A stretch of 7,999 bases of DNA. Origin: Rhodoferax sp. GTDB lineage: Bacteria; Pseudomonadota; Gammaproteobacteria; Burkholderiales; Burkholderiaceae_C. This document shows, one piece after another, positions 1 through 6,502 of this stretch. The stretch is from NCBI GenBank assembly GCA_017880985.1, contig JADGRK010000099.1, forward strand, positions 1 through 7,999, given 5' to 3'. The position numbers were made by a program, and so were the translations under genes. Each line of letters opens with the position of its first letter. The first letter of the stretch is position 1. The notes beneath the pieces were generated by a model. That model was not told where the DNA came from and made no database searches. It was given only the letters and a program-made list of their open reading frames with translations.

Positions 1-1
1 G

Positions 2-544
2 CTGACGCTCACGCGCGAGCCGGGCGGCACGCCACTGGCGGAAAAACTTCGCGTTCTGGTGTTGAACGACGCCATGGACGCGATGACCGAGGCGCTGCTG
101 GTGTTTGCCGCGCGGCGCGATCACTTGCAGCGCTTGATTGAGCCCGCACTGGCGCGTGGCGAGGTCGTGTTGTGTGACCGTTTTACCGATGCCACCTTTG
201 CTTACCAGGGCGGCGGGCGTGGTTTCGATCTGAAGATACTCTCATTTTTAGAGCGCTCTGTGCAGACTGTACAAGCGCTAAAGACCGATTTGATATGCCA
301 ACCTGATTTGACGGTGTGGTTTGATCTGGCGCCTGAAATTGCCGCCCAGCGGCTTTCAGGAACCCGTGTCCCGGACAAATTCGAGGCCCAACCGGTGGCG
401 TTCTTCAGGCGTGTGGCAGGCGGCTACCAGCAGCGCTGGGCAGAGAATCCCAGCCGTTTTGCCCGCATCAACGCGGATCAAACGCGCGAGGCGGTGTGGC
501 AAGACGTGTTGCGCGCCGTCAAGGCCAAGGGCTGGCTGGCATGA
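2..544 (+). CDS. tmk: Thymidylate kinase (dTMP kinase), 5' end outside the window
   Basis: Phosphorylates dTMP to dTDP with ATP, a cytosolic step of dTTP synthesis. The frame is open from base 2, and 180 residues are visible. About 25-30 N-terminal residues, including the P-loop, lie upstream. Seen directly: TREPGGTPLAEKLR at visible residues 4-17, the FAARRDHL segment near 35-42, the DRFTDATFAYQG substrate-site motif at 59-70, and a LID-like region with RVPDKFEAQ followed by FFRRVAGGY. These are family hallmarks. An internal GTG at 59 is not the true start, because family residues continue upstream of it. The TGA stop overlaps the holB ATG as ATGA, which implies translational coupling. Identification is secure; only the true start is unknown. 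Confidence 0.97.
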   Translation: MTLTREPGGTPLAEKLRVLVLNDAMDAMTEALLVFAARRDHLQRLIEPALARGEVVLCDRFTDATFAYQGGGRGFDLKILSFLERSVQTVQALKTDLICQPDLTVWFDLAPEIAAQRLSGTRVPDKFEAQPVAFFRRVAGGYQQRWAENPSRFARINADQTREAVWQDVLRAVKAKGWLA

Positions 545-1554
545 GTGACAGCACGACCGCCCTCGGTGCCGCGCCGTGGATTGCGGCACAGACGCAGCAA
601 CTGCTGGCGCAACGCGGCCATGCCTGGCTGCTGGCGGGGCCATCGGGCCTGGGTCAGTTTCAGCTGGCATTGGCATTGGTGCGCGCCTGGTTGTGTGAAC
701 ATCCTTCAGGGCAGGGTGCCTGCGACGATTGCGGTAGTTGCCATGCAATCGACGTGCATACCCATGCCGACTTGTGTCTGCTGATGCCCGAAACCATTGC
801 GCTGGAACTGGGCTGGCCCCTGAGTGAAAAAGCGCAGAGTGAAATTGACGCAAAAGCACGCAAGCCGAGCAAGGAAATCCGCGTCGAGGCGATGCGTGAC
901 GCGGTCGAATTTACCCAGCGCACCAGTGCCCGCGGCCGTGGCAAGGCGGTGCTGGTGTTCCCGGCCGAGCGCATGAACAACGTCACCGCCAATGCACTGC
1001 TCAAGACACTGGAAGAGCCGCCCGGCGACATGAAATTTGTGCTCGCGTCTGAGGCCGCGCACCGGTTGTTGCCGACCATTCGCAGCCGCTGCCTGTGGCA
1101 CAGCATGACCTGGCCGTGCGCGCAAGACGCTTTGACCTGGTTGCAGGCACAGGGCATCGAACTGGCTCAAGCAGTCGTGCTGATGCGTGCTGCCGGGGGA
1201 CGGCCTGCGGACGCGCTGGCATTTGCTGGCGCTGGTCGTGATGCGCAAAGCTGGGTCAAGTTGCCCAAGGCGGTGGCACGCGGTGACTTGATCGTCTTCA
1301 AAGACTGGTCATCGGCCGAAATCGTGAGCGCCTTGTACAAACTGTGTCACGACCTGTTGGCCGTGAAAGTTGGAGCCGTACCGCGATTTTTTGATCCCGT
1401 TGATTTGCCCGCTGGTGGTTCGGTGGTCACTTTGACCGGTTGGTCAAAATCCTTGTCGGACACCGCACGGACGGTGGAACACCCTTTCAATCCGGGTCTG
1501 ATGCTGGAGGCGCTTGTCAGTCAGGCTCAAATCGCCATAAACTCTGGCACCTAG
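541..1554 (+). CDS. holB: DNA polymerase III subunit delta' (clamp loader)
   Basis: Delta' is part of the clamp-loader complex that places the beta sliding clamp on primed DNA. The predicted protein has 337 residues, close to the family's usual length. The ATG at 541 is chosen because it overlaps the tmk stop (ATGA); the open frame reaches back to 496 but that part lies inside tmk. Visible motifs are a degenerate P-loop GPSGLGQF (33-40) lacking the catalytic lysine, as is normal for non-hydrolysing delta', and a zinc module C52-X8-C61-X2-C64-X2-C67. Also present are the ANALLKTLEEPP segment near residues 150-162 and the SRC motif (IRSRCLWH) near 180. The C-terminal part is the less conserved collar domain. 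The order tmk-holB is conserved in many proteobacteria. Confidence 0.96.
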   Translation: MSDSTTALGAAPWIAAQTQQLLAQRGHAWLLAGPSGLGQFQLALALVRAWLCEHPSGQGACDDCGSCHAIDVHTHADLCLLMPETIALELGWPLSEKAQSEIDAKARKPSKEIRVEAMRDAVEFTQRTSARGRGKAVLVFPAERMNNVTANALLKTLEEPPGDMKFVLASEAAHRLLPTIRSRCLWHSMTWPCAQDALTWLQAQGIELAQAVVLMRAAGGRPADALAFAGAGRDAQSWVKLPKAVARGDLIVFKDWSSAEIVSALYKLCHDLLAVKVGAVPRFFDPVDLPAGGSVVTLTGWSKSLSDTARTVEHPFNPGLMLEALVSQAQIAINSGT

Positions 1555-1563
1555 GGACTACGC

Positions 1564-1926
1564 ATGACCAACTCTCAACCTTCAACCCCCCGCCCGAGCG
1601 TCATTCAATTGGCGATCAAGGAGAAGTCGGCGCTCTATGCGGCTTATATTCCGCTCTTTGCCCAAGGCGGCATATTTATTCCGAGCGTGCGCGAATATGA
1701 ATTGGGTGACGATATTTACGTGTTGCTGTCCTTGCCGGATGACCCCCAGCGGTATCCCCTGGCTGGCAAAGTGGCTTGGGTGACACCGCCCAAGGCCGCC
1801 CACAACCGCACCCAGGGGGTTGGCATATTGTTTCCCAAAGACGAGAAGTCACGTCTGCTCAAGCTCAAGATTGAAGAGATTTTGGGAGCCCAGATGGCCG
1901 CTGATCGGCCGACACAGACCGTTTGA
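1564..1926 (+). CDS. pilZ: Type IV pilus assembly protein, PilZ domain
   Basis: Single-domain PilZ protein of 120 residues. In Pseudomonas and Xanthomonas the orthologue is needed for type IV pilus biogenesis and acts in the cytoplasm with pilus assembly proteins. Seen: the N-terminal segment AIKEKSALYAAYIPLF, then GGIFIPS, LGDDIYVLLSLPDDP, and AGKVAWVTP followed by a GVGILF strand. This closely follows the P. aeruginosa PilZ pattern from memory. The RxxxR and (D/N)xSxxG motifs that bind cyclic di-GMP in canonical PilZ domains are absent, so direct c-di-GMP binding is not expected. It starts 10 bases after the holB stop, with GGGA about eight bases upstream of the ATG. The position between holB and tatD matches the Pseudomonas order and supports the call. 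Confidence 0.9.
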   Translation: MTNSQPSTPRPSVIQLAIKEKSALYAAYIPLFAQGGIFIPSVREYELGDDIYVLLSLPDDPQRYPLAGKVAWVTPPKAAHNRTQGVGILFPKDEKSRLLKLKIEEILGAQMAADRPTQTV

Positions 1927-1968
1927 TGTCGTGTTGCCATCGATCCGCCGGATGGCTTTTGAGGCACC

Positions 1969-2763
1969 ATGTTTACCGATTCGCACTGTCATTTGAATTT
2001 TCCCGAACTGTTGTCCGACCTGCCCGCCATTCGTCAGGCGATGAGCACAGCGCAGGTGGATCGTGCCTTGTGCATTTCCACTACGCTGGAAGAATTTCCC
2101 ACGGTTCACCGTTTGGCCACTGATTTTGATAACTTTTGGGCCACAGCGGGGGTGCATCCCGACAATGAGGGCGTTAAAGAACCCAGCCTGAAGGACCTCT
2201 TGACCCTGGGGCGCTTGCCGCGCGTGGTCGGGATCGGCGAAACCGGGCTTGACTACTTTCGTTTGGGTGAACGTCGTGTCGCCGACATGGGCTGGCAGCG
2301 TGACCGGTTTCAAACCCATATCCGCGCCGCCCGGCAGTTGGCGTTGCCGCTGGTGATTCACACCCGCAGTGCTGCAAGCGATACCCTGGCTATGCTACGG
2401 GAGGAGGGCGAAGACGGCACGCCAGGGTGTGCCGGCGGCGTTTTTCATTGTTTTACCGAAACCGCCGAAGTGGCGCGTGCGGCACTGGACCTTGGTTTTT
2501 ACATTTCGTTTTCCGGTATTTTGACGTTCAAGAACGCACAGGACCTGCGCGACGTGGCAGCCTTTGTGCCAATCGACCGCTTGTTGATTGAGACCGATAG
2601 CCCCTATCTGGCACCGGTGCCGTACCGCGGGAAAACCAACAATCCGTCACTGGTACCTTTTGTTGCGGCACAGTTGGCCGAGCTCAGGCACTGTCCGGTT
2701 GAACACATCGCGGAGATCACCAGCAGAAACTTTGAAATGCTGTTCAAGGGGGTTTTGCGGTGA
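1969..2763 (+). CDS. tatD: TatD-family metal-dependent hydrolase (putative DNase)
   Basis: Amidohydrolase-fold enzyme of 264 residues, the usual length for the TatD/YcfH/YjjV group. Characterised members are metal-dependent deoxyribonucleases; the physiological role of this copy is inferred. All expected metal ligands are visible: the HxH pair H6 and H8 in DSHCHLNF, E91 in GIGETGLDYF, H131 in LVIHTR, H160 in FHCFT and D210 in IETDSPYL. It could equally be named ycfH, since the E. coli gene after holB is ycfH. A 42-base gap separates it from pilZ, and a GAGG ribosome-binding sequence lies four bases before the ATG. The stop overlaps the next gene's GTG. Confidence 0.94.
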   Translation: MFTDSHCHLNFPELLSDLPAIRQAMSTAQVDRALCISTTLEEFPTVHRLATDFDNFWATAGVHPDNEGVKEPSLKDLLTLGRLPRVVGIGETGLDYFRLGERRVADMGWQRDRFQTHIRAARQLALPLVIHTRSAASDTLAMLREEGEDGTPGCAGGVFHCFTETAEVARAALDLGFYISFSGILTFKNAQDLRDVAAFVPIDRLLIETDSPYLAPVPYRGKTNNPSLVPFVAAQLAELRHCPVEHIAEITSRNFEMLFKGVLR

Positions 2764-3443
2764 AACATGAGGCCTTTCTAACCTTAACAATAAACTTTAA
2801 AGTTCTCGTTTATGTTATTGTTTTATATGGTTTTTCTATTTGTAACGCTGGCTCGTACGATGACTTTTTCTCAGCCATCAAAAAAGATGATGCCAATGCT
2901 GTCGTGACGCTGCTGAATCGGGGTTTTGACGCCAATACGCTTGACCCGGCGGGTGCGCCAGGCCTGATACTTGCGATTCGGGAGCAATCGCTCAAGGTGG
3001 CGGCAGTTTTGATTAACTGGCCAAAAACCAATGTCGAGCTACGCACGCCACAAGATGAAAGCCCGCTCATGCTGGCGTCCCTTAAAGGCTTGACCCAGCT
3101 TTGTAAGCAACTCATCAGCAAAGACGCCGACGTCAACAAACCAGGCTGGACGCCGCTGCATTACGCCGCCACCAACGGCCATCTGGAAATCATGAGTGTG
3201 TTGCTCGAAAACCATGCCTATATTGACGCTGCGTCGCCCAACGGCACGACACCGCTGATGATGGCGGCGCAATACGGCACGCCGTCGGCGGTGAAACTGT
3301 TGCTCGAAGCGGGTGCTGATCCCTTGCTCAAGAATGTACAGAATTTGACCGCCATCGATTTCGCCCAGCGCGCCAGCCAACAGGAATCGGCCGAGATCAT
3401 TGCGGCCTTTGTTCGCGGGCGTCAGCCGAAGGGAAAATGGTAA
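2760..3443 (+). CDS. Ankyrin-repeat protein with signal peptide
   Basis: Predicted 227-residue protein made mostly of ankyrin repeats, a scaffold for protein-protein contact; its partner is unknown. The GTG start at 2760 overlaps the tatD stop (GTGA), and an AAGGGGG ribosome-binding sequence lies about nine bases upstream. Residues 1-30 form a likely signal peptide: a hydrophobic stretch at about 15-27 and a plausible cleavage site after CNA (28-30), predicting export to the periplasm. About five repeats follow from residue 33. The clearest are DESPLMLASLKG (99-110), GWTPLHYAATNGH (129-141) and GTTPLMMAAQYG (162-173), with a degenerate final repeat to about 220. The signal-peptide codons are markedly AT-rich compared with the rest. 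Being last in the tmk operon, it is probably co-transcribed. Confidence 0.9.
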   Translation: MKHEAFLTLTINFKVLVYVIVLYGFSICNAGSYDDFFSAIKKDDANAVVTLLNRGFDANTLDPAGAPGLILAIREQSLKVAAVLINWPKTNVELRTPQDESPLMLASLKGLTQLCKQLISKDADVNKPGWTPLHYAATNGHLEIMSVLLENHAYIDAASPNGTTPLMMAAQYGTPSAVKLLLEAGADPLLKNVQNLTAIDFAQRASQQESAEIIAAFVRGRQPKGKW

Positions 3444-3449
3444 GTTGAG

Positions 3450-3478
3450 TTCAAAGCGTACTTCATACGATGTATATT
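3450..3478 (+). promoter_or_regulatory. Possible sigma-70 promoter ahead of arsN2
   Basis: A TTCAAA -35-like hexamer (3450-3455) and a TATATT -10-like hexamer (3473-3478) are spaced by 17 bases in an AT-rich patch just after the ankyrin gene. It would drive the acetyltransferase gene with a leader of about 215 bases. The -35 matches the consensus at four of six positions and the -10 at five of six. No operator could be recognised. This is a sequence resemblance only. Confidence 0.3.
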
Positions 3479-3700
3479 ATGTTAAGTAACAAACCAAGGA
3501 CTTCCAGTGCTACTGGTGGCTAATGGTTTTGGCCATCAGCTTATTGACACCCCGTTTAATTCAAAGAAGCCACCTGTTCCATTCCTGACACCGCCAGCAT
3601 TCCGTTCTAAGAACACCACGGATTTCGGTTTGAATCAGGGGGCTGCTTTGCTGATGGTGTCACTTCCCATGCATCAAGAATGAGCTACATTGACTGACCT

Positions 3701-4165
3701 ATGGACGTGAAAATCGAACCCATATCAGAAATAAAGGACGTTTTGCCGCTTCTTGTCGCGTGCTGTTTACCTGTCTCTGATATTTCCCGGTCAAATCCGC
3801 CGCAGTTTTTTGGCCTTCGTTCCGGGTCGGACCTCGTGGCAGTGGTCGGACTTGAACTCTTCGAGTCAGTTGGTTTGCTCCGCTCTCTAGCTGTGTCTCC
3901 AAGCCACCGTGGTCGTGGCATAGCGCACCAACTGGTCGCTTTTGCTGAAGGTGTTGCAGCCTCTTGTGGCGTTCATACATTGTTCCTGCTGACCACAACT
4001 GCCTCCGATTTCTTCAAAACGCTAGGTTTCGTGCCGGCTTCTCGGTCATCTGCTCCCGCCGCCATTCAAGCAACCCGACAATTCTCTGGTCTATGCCCGG
4101 CTTCATCTGAATTTCTCACCAAGCCTATCGCAAAGATAAGCAGTCACTCCACCGAACCGGCATGA
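3701..4165 (+). CDS. arsN2: GNAT N-acetyltransferase, ArsN2-like (arsenic resistance family)
   Basis: GCN5-related acetyl-CoA-dependent acetyltransferase of 154 residues, probably cytosolic. The acetyl-CoA loop is visible as SPSHRGRGIA (66-75), preceded by VGLLRSLAV (57-65). FLLTTTASDFFKTLGF (95-110) and AAIQATRQFSGLCPASS (120-136) match the pattern I know for the ArsN2 family, whose members usually sit in arsenic-resistance operons. Its exact substrate is not established, and unlike ArsN1 it should not be assumed to act on arsinothricin. No arsR, arsC, arsB or acr3 is visible next to it, so it is an orphan here. The ATG at 3701 lacks a strong Shine-Dalgarno sequence; no better start fits. 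GNAT membership is near certain; the ArsN2 assignment is likely. Confidence 0.85.
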   Translation: MDVKIEPISEIKDVLPLLVACCLPVSDISRSNPPQFFGLRSGSDLVAVVGLELFESVGLLRSLAVSPSHRGRGIAHQLVAFAEGVAASCGVHTLFLLTTTASDFFKTLGFVPASRSSAPAAIQATRQFSGLCPASSEFLTKPIAKISSHSTEPA

Positions 4166-4335
4166 CAAACGGCATAGCCCGGTGAATTCAAACATTAAGC
4201 GTCGACATTTGGGAGAGCTTTATGTCCGCAACGAGCAACGACCTGACCGGCGCGTCTCCACCAACAATGGACATTCACGACAGGACCCCAACTAACCCAG
4301 ACCGGACATTCAGCAAGTAGGCACTGGGCTCTGCT

Positions 4336-4575
4336 TTACCGCTGGGTTAACTGCATGACCAGCGCCACCGGAATCCAGCCTAGGCAGGTCGCCACAACAT
4401 CCCAGATGTCGACCGTGTTTGTGTCCGGGTGATAGGCGTCATAGACCTCTCTACCAGCACCGACCAGCAACACAGCGGCGCCAGCCAAGGCGAGCGAGCC
4501 GGTAGCCATGACGATCAGGACCGTTATTGCCGAGCCAACGGCGAAGTGCAGCATTTTGTCGTAGGAAAGCTTCAC
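4336..4575 (-). CDS. Small membrane protein with DKxLHF and GREVYD motifs
   Basis: Predicted 79-residue integral membrane protein. The GTG start at 4575 is chosen because it shares one base with the upstream methyltransferase stop (TAGTG), which suggests coupling. The frame is open further back, but only over methyltransferase sequence. Seen: DKMLHFAVG (6-14), hydrophobic segments at about 10-24, 28-41 and 61-76, GREVYDAYHP (41-50) and a TVDIWDVVAT signature (54-63). The DKxxHF / GKEvYD / DxxDxxAT pattern resembles small YfiM-like (DUF2279-type) and phage-associated membrane proteins. I recognise the pattern but not a defined function. The gene is last on its transcript, and no terminator is evident before the convergent acetyltransferase gene. 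Confidence 0.68.
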   Translation of the reverse strand: MKLSYDKMLHFAVGSAITVLIVMATGSLALAGAAVLLVGAGREVYDAYHPDTNTVDIWDVVATCLGWIPVALVMQLTQR

Positions 4576-5689
4576 TATTTCGGACTCAGCACTAGGATAT
4601 TGCCGATTGACCGCAGGCTTATTACTTCCTCCAGCAGCAATCCGCATCGGTCAAAGAGACCCTGCCATTCAGCGAGAGTTCTCTCCCTCCCACAGGTGCC
4701 CACGAACATCTGCATGTCGAATGAGGCACCGGCAAGGTCGGGGCGAGATTCAGGGAGAACCATCTCCATCAGGGCGATGCGGGCGCCGGTTCCAGCACTC
4801 GCAGTCGCGAGCTTGTCCAGCGCTTTGCCGCAGGTGTCGTCATCGAAGCCGTGCAGAACGGCACTTAGGAGGTAGATGTCCTTGTCGCCAGTGGCCGCAG
4901 GAACTGCTTCGAGCAGGTCCCCTGCTTCGAAGCTCATCCGGGAGAGCAGCGCTGGGGCTTCGCGCCCAGTCCAGTATTGCGCGGCTCCTTCAATAACCTC
5001 AGCACGGTCCACCACCAGCGCCTTGAGATGCGGATGCAGCTTCAGGATGGCAAGAGATTTGCCCCCCTGGAGCCACCGACGTCAATGATGCGCTCGAAGC
5101 GCTCCCATGCGAAGTCCGTCGCGAAGCCGTTGCCGGTCAATGCCGCCACGCTGTCCATGGCACGTGTAAACAGCGCGTCGAATTCTGGATGACTGTTCAT
5201 GTAGGAATACATCTCCATCCCGTGCGCGAGCCTGAACGGCACATTTCCGCTGCGCACGCCCTGCTCCAGTTGCTCATACCAGGGCTGGCTCATCTCCGCC
5301 GAGCTGTGCATCAGGACCATTGCGCGTACGTTTTTTGGATTGTCTTCACGCAGATAGCTGGAAAGAGCGCTATTTCTGAACATACGAGGCGCCACTTCAT
5401 CGAAAACGCCCATCGCTGACAACATGCGAAGCAAACCGTAGGTTGCGTCAGGTTGGGCTGATATGCGGCTGGCGATGTCGTCGGCTGAGAGTTGTCCGTC
5501 TCCCAGCACGGACGCTACATCGAGGCGAACGGCAACAAAGAGTACCCCTGACTGCCAGAAGGCTGAACCAATCTGCATCAGCCGAAACGGCGGCGGTGTG
5601 AGCTTGTTTGGAAGGCTTAGCAGCCAGTTGGCAAGTTTCATTAGTCTGGCAAACCGCCGTGCGGGACCGGGATTTTTCTGCAGTGACAT
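4575..5689 (-). pseudogene. SAM-dependent O-methyltransferase, split by a -1 frameshift
   Basis: Class I methyltransferase of the hydroxyindole / small-molecule O-methyltransferase type (Methyltransf_2 family, with an N-terminal dimerisation helix bundle). The start at 5689 has GGAGGAG seven bases upstream; a second ATG six bases earlier is too close to that site. Frame one encodes residues 1-215: winged-helix-like dimerisation region about 34-120, then SAM motif I IIDVGGSRG (201-209), ending in a premature stop at 5042. The matching frame resumes at once with GKSLAILKLHPHLKALVVDRA and runs to 4575 through LLSAVLHGFDDD (the family's LHxW/F-D position), MEMVLPES and GRERTLAEW. Adding one base to the six-C run at 5062-5067 restores a protein of about 371 residues, the usual family length. 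It is a true pseudogene, a sequencing error, or a slippage site. The substrate is unknown. Confidence 0.85.
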
Positions 5690-6011
5690 CGCCATTCTCC
5701 TCCGCTGTCGCCACTTGGCCGGCGACTGGTCGACCGCACAGAGCTGATGTTTTCGTTCACCGCGACAGGGTGAATATTCTGCCAGTCGCGTCACATAACG
5801 CCTCAACCAGACCCCCTTTGAGCATTCTGCGAACACAGCAGGCCACGGTCTTGCGCAATATCAATCGGCCGCGTGGCTCTTTAGGGATTAACGCAAGATG
5901 AAGGTTTCGCCTGCTTCATGTCACGCGGTGAATGTTCGCTTTCGGCTCCAGTAACTGACTGCAATGGGCGCCGACCTGACTGTCCGAGGACCAAATTCAG
6001 ACCGTAGCAAT
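5690..6011. other. 322-base non-coding stretch upstream of the methyltransferase
   Basis: This separates the 102-residue protein gene from the methyltransferase, both on the minus strand. The methyltransferase frame stays open back to 5836, but that part has arginine- and cysteine-rich composition without domain features, so I read it as leader. GGAGGAG at 5697-5703 is the methyltransferase ribosome-binding site. Only short weak symmetry was found (TTCACC/GGTGAA arms at 5756-5774). I see no convincing promoter, terminator or RNA gene. Confidence 0.5.
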
Positions 6012-6320
6012 TCACCGGGAGTCATTCAATCTTGCGAGGTCGATAAGCGCCGTCATTACCTCTTGCGTGAAGCCGACCCGCGCATTGCCGAAACCGTCGC
6101 CACCACTGAGAATCAGAGATTGAAGATATTCAGCGCAGTCACTGTGTCCCCAAAACATTTTGATTGACTTAGCTACGCGCTCATGACGCTTGTTGATGAT
6201 AGCAAGGTCATGGTCAACCTGCACCTGCTCAGAAAACTCATGCAGGCTCATCGGCCGGGTTACGTCGTCCCCAAAATCCGGGGGGATTTTTGGCAAACCA
6301 ACAGAATGGTTCTTACTCAT
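6012..6320 (-). CDS. Conserved-looking hypothetical protein, 102 residues
   Basis: I do not recognise a named family. The ATG at 6320 is preferred because a promoter-like pair (TTGAAA, 17-base spacer, TAGCAT at 6350-6378) places transcription start near 6343. A TTG at 6341 would add seven residues but would nearly coincide with that start. Neither has a good Shine-Dalgarno sequence. The protein is soluble, with no signal peptide or membrane segment. Residues 26-58 look helical and charged, followed by FWGHSDCAEYLQSLI (56-70) and a glycine-rich turn before RVGFTQEVMTALIDLARL (81-98). The FWGH-x2-C-x2-YLQ-L pattern and its coherent amphipathic character suggest a real gene. Function is unknown. 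Confidence 0.6.
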   Translation of the reverse strand: MSKNHSVGLPKIPPDFGDDVTRPMSLHEFSEQVQVDHDLAIINKRHERVAKSIKMFWGHSDCAEYLQSLILSGGDGFGNARVGFTQEVMTALIDLARLNDSR

Positions 6321-6349
6321 GAAATGTTGTGCACGATTCAATAAAAGGG

Positions 6350-6378
6350 ATGCTAGCTGGCGCCCACAGTGCTTTCAA
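6350..6378 (-). promoter_or_regulatory. Possible sigma-70 promoter for the 102-residue protein gene
   Basis: On the minus strand a TTGAAA -35-like hexamer (6373-6378) is followed by 17 bases and a TAGCAT -10-like hexamer (6350-6355). Transcription would start near 6343, leaving a leader of about 22 bases before the ATG at 6320. Spacing is ideal; hexamer matches are five of six and four of six. The palindrome at 6463-6488 lies about 85 bases upstream. Confidence 0.4.
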
Positions 6379-6462
6379 AAAAGTGACTTCGATGGAATGG
6401 AACGCGAACTACTGCTCGCAACTTTTTGCCATTTCCCACAATTGTCGATTCACTTGGTCTAG

Positions 6463-6488
6463 GATAGTTTGACTAAAGTCAAACTATC
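6463..6488. repeat. 26-bp palindrome with perfect 12-bp arms
   Basis: Two exact inverted 12-base arms, GATAGTTTGACT (6463-6474) and AGTCAAACTATC (6477-6488), flank a central AA. Arms this long are very unlikely by chance in 8 kb. A two-base centre and AT-rich arms without a following T-run argue against a classical intrinsic terminator, although it could still act as a hairpin. The symmetry suits a dimeric regulator such as a MarR-type winged-helix protein; that is inference, and no such regulator is encoded here. It lies upstream of the 102-residue protein gene. Confidence 0.85.
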
Positions 6489-6502
6489 TGGTGCAATTAT
6501 CT

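Noticed and set aside
356..1248. Several long minus-strand open frames opposite tmk and holB
   Set aside because: They are antisense shadows of well-supported genes in GC-rich DNA, with arginine- and alanine-rich products lacking domains.
1936..1960. GCCATC/GATGGC hairpin followed by TTTT between pilZ and tatD
   Set aside because: Only six base pairs with a nine-base loop and a four-T tail, inside an evident operon; too weak to call a terminator.
1849..2361. 170-residue minus-strand open frame opposite pilZ and tatD
   Set aside because: Antisense to complete TatD metal-site motifs; no coding signals of its own.
4222..4320. 32-codon plus-strand frame with GGGAGAG four bases before its ATG
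   Set aside because: Low-complexity, proline- and threonine-rich product with no recognisable feature, sitting in the convergent gap between two genes; the stretch looks like non-coding spacer and the frame is short enough to occur by chance.
4166..4335. Intrinsic terminator between the convergent acetyltransferase and membrane protein genes
   Set aside because: I found no GC-rich stem followed by a T-run on either strand in this gap.
5756..5774. TTCACC-N7-GGTGAA inverted repeat upstream of the methyltransferase
   Set aside because: Six-base arms are expected about twice per 8 kb for any fixed spacing, and the other TTCACC copies nearby show no consistent arrangement.
5042..5836. Longer methyltransferase start at 5836
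   Set aside because: The added residues show no domain character, while GGAGGAG seven bases before the ATG at 5689 gives a strong start.
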